Positions 59,501 through 64,000 of a stretch of 64,000 bases of DNA are shown here, piece by piece. The notes beneath the pieces are model-generated. The model was not told the origin of the DNA and did not search any database. It saw nothing but the letters and a program-made list of their open reading frames with translations. A program made the position numbers and the translations under genes. Position 1 is the stretch's first letter. The number at the start of each line of letters is the position of its first letter. Source of the DNA: Daucus carota subsp. sativus (Eukaryota > Streptophyta > Magnoliopsida > Apiales > Apiaceae); contig NC_030386.2 in assembly GCF_001625215.2 (NCBI RefSeq), forward strand, positions 38,753,296-38,817,295, written 5' to 3'.

Positions 59501-61943
59501 TTTTCTGCTTAACGGGCACAGCCTGTGGATGAACATTTAGTCTGTGCCGAGCGATCGACTCATCCAACCCTGGCATATCCTCGGGCCCCCAGGCAAAAAC
59601 ATCATGGTAGCGACGGACCACATCAATCACTTTTTCCTTCAACCCTGGTTCCATATCTTTGCCGATCCGAACCATTTTTCCCGAGCATCCTGCATATAAT
59701 TCCACCTCTTCGGTTTCAGTGCCCGGTTCGGCTATCGGGTTTGAGAGATCATTTCCAAACTTCTCCAACTCAATATGGAGGGCATGGCCGCTGCCCCCAG
59801 GACCATCTTCGGTTCGGCGCCGTTTGTTTCCTTCGGCGCCACCTAGATCCTTATCTTTCTCCAAGTCTTCCAGCATAATGATCCTAGCTGCCTTCTGATC
59901 ACCTCTCATCTCTCCCACCCCCTTTTCGGTCGGGAACTTCAACTTAAGATGGGGAATAGAGGCAATGGCTTCGAAAGCAGTGAGAACAGGCCTCCCCAAG
60001 ATGGCATTGAAGGGACTCTCGACTCGGACCACATAGAACTTGACCTGCTTTTCCACAGTATAAGGGGATTTACCGAGCAATAGGGGCAAGTGGATCGTAC
60101 CTTCAATCGGGACCGGCTGGTTGCCGAAACCATAGAGGGGTGCCTCATAGCAGGTATCGATCTGCTTGCCTTCCAGGTTCATCTTCTGGTAGGTGTTGTA
60201 GTAGAGGACGTTAACAGAACTTCCCCCGTCAACCAGAACCTTCCAGATCTTGTTTTGGCCGATCACGGGATTAATGACCAACGGATCCTCGTGCGGCAGC
60301 ATAACATCCTCATAATCTTCTTGTGAAAACATTATAGGATACGACTGTTTGGTGGAGTTGATGCTATAGAGGTTGTAGACCTGTCGGGCGTACTTCTTCT
60401 TAGCCGTTTTGCTACTTCGGTCCAGAATTGTTCCCCCGAAAATCGTTCGGACCTCACCTCTGTACCTCTCACCTTCTTCGGGCGCCTTCCCTTTATCTTC
60501 TTTGGGACCCAACCGATCCCTCAGATCCTTAACATACTGGTTTAAATCACCAGCCTTGACCATCCTCTCTATTAACTTCTTCAAGTGGTAGCATTCATCG
60601 GTATTATGCCCGTTGTCCCGATGGTAGTCGCAATACTTATCAGAGTTCTTCTTGTAATCTGGGATCTTCATCTTCGGCGGTCGAACGAATCCTGGTTTCC
60701 CTTTAATTTCGTTAAGAATCTTGGAGACAGATGTATTCAGAGGAGTGAACACAGTGCTGTCTCTATCTCTCCTTCGTTCGGCCCCCCTATCCGGCTTTTC
60801 ATCCCTTTCATCTCTCCTGCCTCGGTGGCCATCATTTCTTTTTCCCCTGCCGTCCGAACGGGAACTGTATCGATCATCTTTCCGGTCGCTCTTGTGTCCC
60901 CCGATGGATTCCATCTTCCTTCTGATGCTTTCTCCCCGCAAATAGATGTCATTCAGCGATTTGGGGGGTATATCATACAAAGATGATCGGAGCTTCTTAC
61001 CCTTCACCGGATCCAGACCAGCCGTCAGGAACCCTGCAGCCTTCACCTTATCCAGATTAGTGACCATCCCAGCTTCTTCCTTGAACCTGGCCAAGTAATC
61101 GCCCAACTCCTCATTGGGTCTCTGTCGGCAATGAATTAGGGCTTCTGTATCCTTCTCTCTTCGGCACAAGTGAGAGTAGTGCCTCAAAAACTTGCGTTTC
61201 AATTGATCATAAGAACTGACCGACCTTGGTCGTAGGGATCGGTACCACATCGTAGCGGATCCCTTCAGGTAGGTCTTAAACATCTTGCATAGCATGATGT
61301 CACAATGCCCCATTCCAGTCATCAGGGACTCGTACTTGTCGCAGTGATCGATCGGGTCGCCCTTCCCGTTAAATTCATTCATCTTCGGGAACTGTCTACC
61401 CGGGGGCGGCCGATATTGCTCGATCTCCTCGACTATCACTGGCTCATGGGTCAACGTCTTGTCCCCAAACATGGCCTTCTCCATTCGGCGAAGTCGGTCC
61501 CTAACGTGGGGACCTTCCTCTCCTTCGGTATCCGAAGGTGTGACATGCCTGTGACGAGGCCCTCGGGAATGCGACTCGGAGTCCGAAGACCCGTCTTGGT
61601 CTTCCCGATTCCTCTTCTTATTTCCTTCGCCTTCCGGCACTCGATCTCCTTCGGCCTCCAAGGCCTCTCGGAGAGCTCTCTCTTGGAGCTCAATCTCTTC
61701 CCTTTGTAGCTGGAGGGCCTTTAGCCGGAGTTCGTCGGCTTCCCTCTTCTTGGCTAGTCGGGCAGCTTCTTGCTCTTTGGTCTTGGAAGATTGGGCTTTA
61801 GCAGCCTGCTCTTCTCGCCATTTCAACAGCATCTGCTGTTGTTCTTCGGGGGTGGGCAACAGCCCTTCGGGACTATTGCCAAAGTCGAAACCTGGGTTTG
61901 GGTTGGAGGTATTTCCAGTGGTTTGTTCGGTTGTGTTTGTCAT
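56502..61943 (-). CDS. Gag-pol polyprotein of a Tat-type Ty3/gypsy retrotransposon
   Basis: A single intact frame of 1813 residues. The N-terminus is charged and probably coiled coil (35-115). The gag domain spans about 185-350 (FNGKGDPIDHCDKYESLM). The zinc-knuckle-like CDYHRDNGHNTDEC follows near 438. The protease active site is VDGGSS (Asp572). Reverse transcriptase carries MCVDYTDLNKNCPKDHYPLP and YVDD at 963-966. The first RNase H follows RT, and a second lies near 1250 (KWKLFVDGSVAGSKCGAGL). Integrase has an HHCC-type zinc region (HEGICGEHLAG, CRQCQIHS) and the acidic triad in WAIDIVG, VSDNGTQF and GAIEAANK. Two RNase H domains point to the Tat lineage. The ATG lies about 30 bp past the primer-binding site. 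No stop or frameshift is seen, so the enzymes may be functional. Confidence 0.95.
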   Translation of the reverse strand: MTNTTEQTTGNTSNPNPGFDFGNSPEGLLPTPEEQQQMLLKWREEQAAKAQSSKTKEQEAARLAKKREADELRLKALQLQREEIELQERALREALEAEGDRVPEGEGNKKRNREDQDGSSDSESHSRGPRHRHVTPSDTEGEEGPHVRDRLRRMEKAMFGDKTLTHEPVIVEEIEQYRPPPGRQFPKMNEFNGKGDPIDHCDKYESLMTGMGHCDIMLCKMFKTYLKGSATMWYRSLRPRSVSSYDQLKRKFLRHYSHLCRREKDTEALIHCRQRPNEELGDYLARFKEEAGMVTNLDKVKAAGFLTAGLDPVKGKKLRSSLYDIPPKSLNDIYLRGESIRRKMESIGGHKSDRKDDRYSSRSDGRGKRNDGHRGRRDERDEKPDRGAERRRDRDSTVFTPLNTSVSKILNEIKGKPGFVRPPKMKIPDYKKNSDKYCDYHRDNGHNTDECYHLKKLIERMVKAGDLNQYVKDLRDRLGPKEDKGKAPEEGERYRGEVRTIFGGTILDRSSKTAKKKYARQVYNLYSINSTKQSYPIMFSQEDYEDVMLPHEDPLVINPVIGQNKIWKVLVDGGSSVNVLYYNTYQKMNLEGKQIDTCYEAPLYGFGNQPVPIEGTIHLPLLLGKSPYTVEKQVKFYVVRVESPFNAILGRPVLTAFEAIASIPHLKLKFPTEKGVGEMRGDQKAARIIMLEDLEKDKDLGGAEGNKRRRTEDGPGGSGHALHIELEKFGNDLSNPIAEPGTETEEVELYAGCSGKMVRIGKDMEPGLKEKVIDVVRRYHDVFAWGPEDMPGLDESIARHRLNVHPQAVPVKQKKRNFAVERQKVIEAEVEKLLEAKFIEEIEYPEWLANVVVVKKSNNKWRMCVDYTDLNKNCPKDHYPLPNIDQLIDATSGYQILSFLDAFSGYHQIAMDAEDIPKTAFITPKGTYAYIKMPFGLKNAGATFQRMVNKVFADQIGRNMECYVDDMIVKSLFRDHTDDLKECFETLRRNNMKINPAKCTFGVCSGKFLGYMVSARGIEANPEKIKAVLEMEAPKTIRDIQRLTGRLAALRRFISRSAEKALPFFEVLKGAKNFEWGPNCIKAFEEIKEYLVRAPLLLRPDPKETLQLYLAVTDRTLGAVLVKEHENNQHPVFYVSHMLRDAESRYPNAEKFAYGLVMASRKLRHYFQGRTIQVVTDQPLKKILSRPEASGRVVAWSVELGEYDLEYVPRTAIKAQALVDFMVECIFSGPKDLEPKEQLIRTPGKWKLFVDGSVAGSKCGAGLILSSPEGFEICQAIRFTFPLTNNEAEYEALLAGMGLAKNLEVRHLRAFSDSMLVVKHFSGEYEQKEPRTKAYAAKVREQTLFFETFELSAIGREDNGRADALSRLASAETQNLTGSIYLTEVKMPSVDKKACLEIHQGINWMTPIRAYLEEGFLPLEKKEAQKIKYRAASYTLIGGRLFRRSVSQPLLRCLDPEEQLLALETVHEGICGEHLAGRSLALKILRQGFFWPTLREDAANYSKKCRQCQIHSNVPKQPPEEMTSVLSPIPFSMWAIDIVGILPTSTRQAKYCIVAIDYMTKWVEARPLSAITEQAAKKFFLEQIIVRFGIPMVCVSDNGTQFVGKKFKEFLANFGIQQRFSSVGHPQGNGAIEAANKIIFHGIKKRLGEAKGLWAEELPWVLWAYRTTPRSSTGETPFRLAYGTDSLVPVEVGLESYRTQVFNPDTNEYGLRGNLDLLEEEREAAHQRNVRYQQQASQYYDSGIRKRSFRVGDMVLRDLATSMPTKQGKLMPNWEGPYTVVEIVRPGTYKLATPDGSPIKNTWHASQLRKYYQ

Positions 61944-61974
61944 GGTGTTGTTTTATGAGAAATTCTACTTGCAG

Positions 61975-61992
61975 TTCCCACGGACGGCGCCA
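61975..61992 (-). other. Primer-binding site of the gypsy element
   Basis: Read leftwards, TGGCGCCGTCCGTGGGAA starts one base after the 5' LTR. TGG is the complement of the tRNA CCA end. The first nine bases would pair with a tRNA-Asp 3' end as I remember it; the rest does not clearly fit, so the primer tRNA is unassigned. Confidence 0.75.
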
Positions 61993-61993
61993 A

Positions 61994-62388
61994 TGTTAGA
62001 GCCAAAGTTCTGCCGGATGCCAAAGCCTGAATATGACCTGAAACAGAGAAGAATGCGAGGGTTTGTCCCCCCGATTCACCTCCGGTGTGAGAATAAGTTA
62101 GTGGCTCTAGGAAGGGTTTAGAGAACTGCAAGCGAGTATGTAAAAGTGTATGTATGAATGTGTATAAAGTTGTGTATATCTATTACCCTCGATTTACCTT
62201 CTTTATATAGGGGGGAGATGAACCTGAGCTTTGTAACGTTCCCCCCCGATGCGGGAGGGAAATGATGGTGAGTAAAGGAGGCGGGATTCTCTCGCTCGAC
62301 CGTTGCAGTAGTAATGGTGGAGTTCGAATGATGGGCTGGACCTGCTTTGGGCCGTAGTGAATTGGGCCGAAAGGCTTATAACCCAACA
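61994..62388 (-). repeat. 5' LTR of the Tat-type gypsy element
   Basis: 395 bp, starting TGTTGGG and ending TCTAACA when read leftwards. CTATATAAAG at 62201-62210 (minus strand) is the likely LTR TATA box. It is flanked on the right by the target duplication TGTTT at 62389-62393. Confidence 0.95.
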
Positions 62389-62393
62389 TGTTT

Positions 62394-62801
62394 AAAATTT
62401 TCAATTCTTATATATTATATGTGTAAGATTTTAATTTTTATTTTATCAATAAGCTATCTTGAGAAAAAATTCATTTGTTTGGAGCCGTTTATATCATCTT
62501 TTTTGTATTATTCACATATTGTTGGAGTAGCGTTCTAAAATATTTAATTTACTAAAAATTTTGATTAATTTTTATAAAATATTTGGATAATTTATTGATC
62601 ATACATGATTTGATAAAGAATTGTCATATAAATCAATCGATTAATTCTAACTATATGATAGACCGGAACTCATTCATCCCAAAAGATAAAATTATTAAAT
62701 CCTAAAATTAAAAAGATGATTGGACCAAGCTGAACTTTTTTGGTTATTGATGTTACTGCACACTGCACAGTGACACTTGCTTTGTAATTTGTATTAATAA
62801 A
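62394..62801. other. AT-rich intergenic stretch, nothing identified
   Basis: No coding signal or recognisable repeat between the gypsy element and the next MITE. Confidence 0.4.
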
Positions 62802-62803
62802 TA

Positions 62804-63095
62804 CTCCCTCCGTGTTCACTTTGGAAGTAAAAATTTGTCCCGGTTTATCTGTCCATTTATACTTTCAAAACTAATTTAATGATAATTTTTCAAATATATC
62901 TCCATAATTTCAATTTTCAAGGTTTGACTTTATTTAAAACTTGGTTGTATTCATGTTTTCAAGACATAAAGTAGGGGTATTCCACCATTTTCAAGATATT
63001 AATTAGAGGTATTCAATGAAAAAGTTCATACAATCAATTATTTCTTGGTATATGTTTTTTTTCCTAAATGGACAGATAAAAAAGGACGGAGGAAG
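62804..63095. mobile_element. Stowaway-like MITE
   Basis: 292 bp bounded by TA (62802-62803 and 63096-63097), starting CTCCCTCCGTGTTCACTTTG and ending AAAAAAGGACGGAGGAAG. The interior pairs (TTTGTCCCGGTTTATCTGTC against GACAGATAAAAAAGGAC). Confidence 0.8.
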
Positions 63096-63097
63096 TA

Positions 63098-64000
63098 GTA
63101 AAACTTGCCGTAAAGTAATCGATAGATGATGACATAGGTCAGCTAAGTTTTTCGTTCATCTCTGTTTATTTTATGATTGTCTTTACCAACTTGATATCAG
63201 AATTTCAGAGACGCGTTTTGTTTAGTGGATGATATTAGTAGTTTAAAAAGATCGACGCGCTTCTTTTGATTGTTACGTTCTCTCATCAAACAATGGGCTG
63301 GGCCTCACAGCGAGTTGGATTAGTTTAGTACCGACTTCTGAACTACCCAGTATTCAGCAATCAAAATAAGCTTCGTCTCTGCAAAGCTTCTTTTTTGCCG
63401 GCTTCTCTCCGGTGAGTATGCTGCCGTAAAGAAGTTAGTATTGAAAAATTTATTTTCTGGTAATTTAATCTTATTTAAATAATTTTTGGAAATAATTTAT
63501 AATAATCTTTTCATTTTATAAATAATATATAATCCAATTAAATGTAATTGTAACAAAATTCAATCACATCAATTAAAAATTACTTCTTATTTATTATTGA
63601 ATTTTTTATTTATGAAAAATAAATACTCTTTCTAAATCAAGTTAAGCGATCGCGATATATTATTCCATTCCAATAGAGATAAACATTATTCTTAATTTAA
63701 ACAAATATTATAATTTTGATGGATAAACAAATTCTTCCGATTTTAAAAATGATAGATATCCTTAAATAACGACAAAGGTTAGGCTATTTTGCAGTAGTGG
63801 ATCGATTATTATGAATTTGGCAAAGATAGCGCTAGAACGAATTGATGATGAGATCGTAGAAGCCACGAATTTTAATTTGTGATAGCATCAATACCATTGA
63901 GGTTGCTAGACGTCAATCCAAATTGTATGTCTCACTTATTTCTAGTAGTAGAATTAAATTTGAGGCCCTGAATATTAGCCTAACAGGGTCTTCCAATCCA
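63098..64000. other. Window-edge region, possibly 5' end of another gene
   Basis: A CT-rich stretch near 63355-63410 ends in CCGGTGAGTATG, which looks like a leader exon followed by a splice donor. A short frame from an ATG at 63811 stops after about 24 codons. Neither is enough to call a gene; the segment may belong to a locus outside the window. Confidence 0.2.

Larger units (their letters stand above)
52771..62388 (-). mobile_element. Full-length Ty3/gypsy LTR retrotransposon, Tat lineage, about 9.6 kb
   Basis: Two near-identical LTRs are flanked by a perfect 5-bp duplication TGTTT (52766-52770 and 62389-62393). A primer-binding site, one uninterrupted gag-pol and an extra antisense gene lie between them. 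A second RNase H domain after the first and before integrase, and the antisense gene before the 3' LTR, both fit the Tat lineage. The element appears complete and recently inserted. Its base composition (many CCGA/TCGG) is clearly more GC-rich than the flanks. Confidence 0.93.

Overview
The window is nuclear DNA of a flowering plant. It has spliced genes with GT-AG introns, plant-only families (EPFL, LBD, SRO, NAC, LRR receptor kinase), dense Stowaway-, hAT- and Harbinger-type MITEs, LINE and SINE debris, and a nearly intact Ty3/gypsy element of the Tat type. Gene content says eudicot. An asterid, perhaps of the carrot family, is a low-confidence guess from the repeat style.

Nine host genes are supported, and for each the exons join into one unbroken frame. 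(1) 1067-6394 (+): DUF676/ROG1-type alpha/beta hydrolase, 10 exons. (2) 8559-9114 (+): secreted EPFL peptide, 3 exons. (3) 11060-11967 (+): LOB-domain factor close to LBD23/24. (4) 18387-24543 (-): RCD1/SRO protein with WWE, PARP-like and RST domains, a coding 42-bp minisatellite and a 4.2-kb intron full of repeats. (5) 28661-32895 (+): cytosolic xylulose kinase of the XK2 type, 11 exons. (6) 36569-39514 (-): CEPR1/XIP1-type LRR receptor kinase. (7, 8) 41278-43765 and 46074-48479 (+): tandem, divergent NAC-like genes, each with a long array of 24-residue repeats and a C-terminal LSLRL (EAR-type) motif. (9) 50015-52297 (-): small RING-IBR-RING ubiquitin ligase.

The region 52771-62388 is a full-length LTR retrotransposon flanked by a perfect 5-bp target duplication. 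Its two LTRs seem to differ by a single C in a homopolymer. It reads leftwards with one uninterrupted 1813-residue gag-pol. On the opposite strand, between pol and the 3' LTR, it carries an intron-containing gene of about 532 residues with its own TATA box. The two transcription units converge on a spacer holding four C(UUCG)G hairpin motifs.

The remaining space is AT-rich intergenic or intronic DNA with MITEs, microsatellites and LINE fragments. The xylulose kinase/CEPR1 gene pair matches, from memory, the neighbouring Arabidopsis loci At5g49650/At5g49660, so it looks like conserved microsynteny. The strongest leads are the concerted evolution of the NAC repeat tails, the antisense spliced gene in the young Tat element, the stop-free 87-bp intron inside the kinase APE motif, and two cleanly delimited small elements (a 90-bp SINE and a 414-bp hAT MITE).
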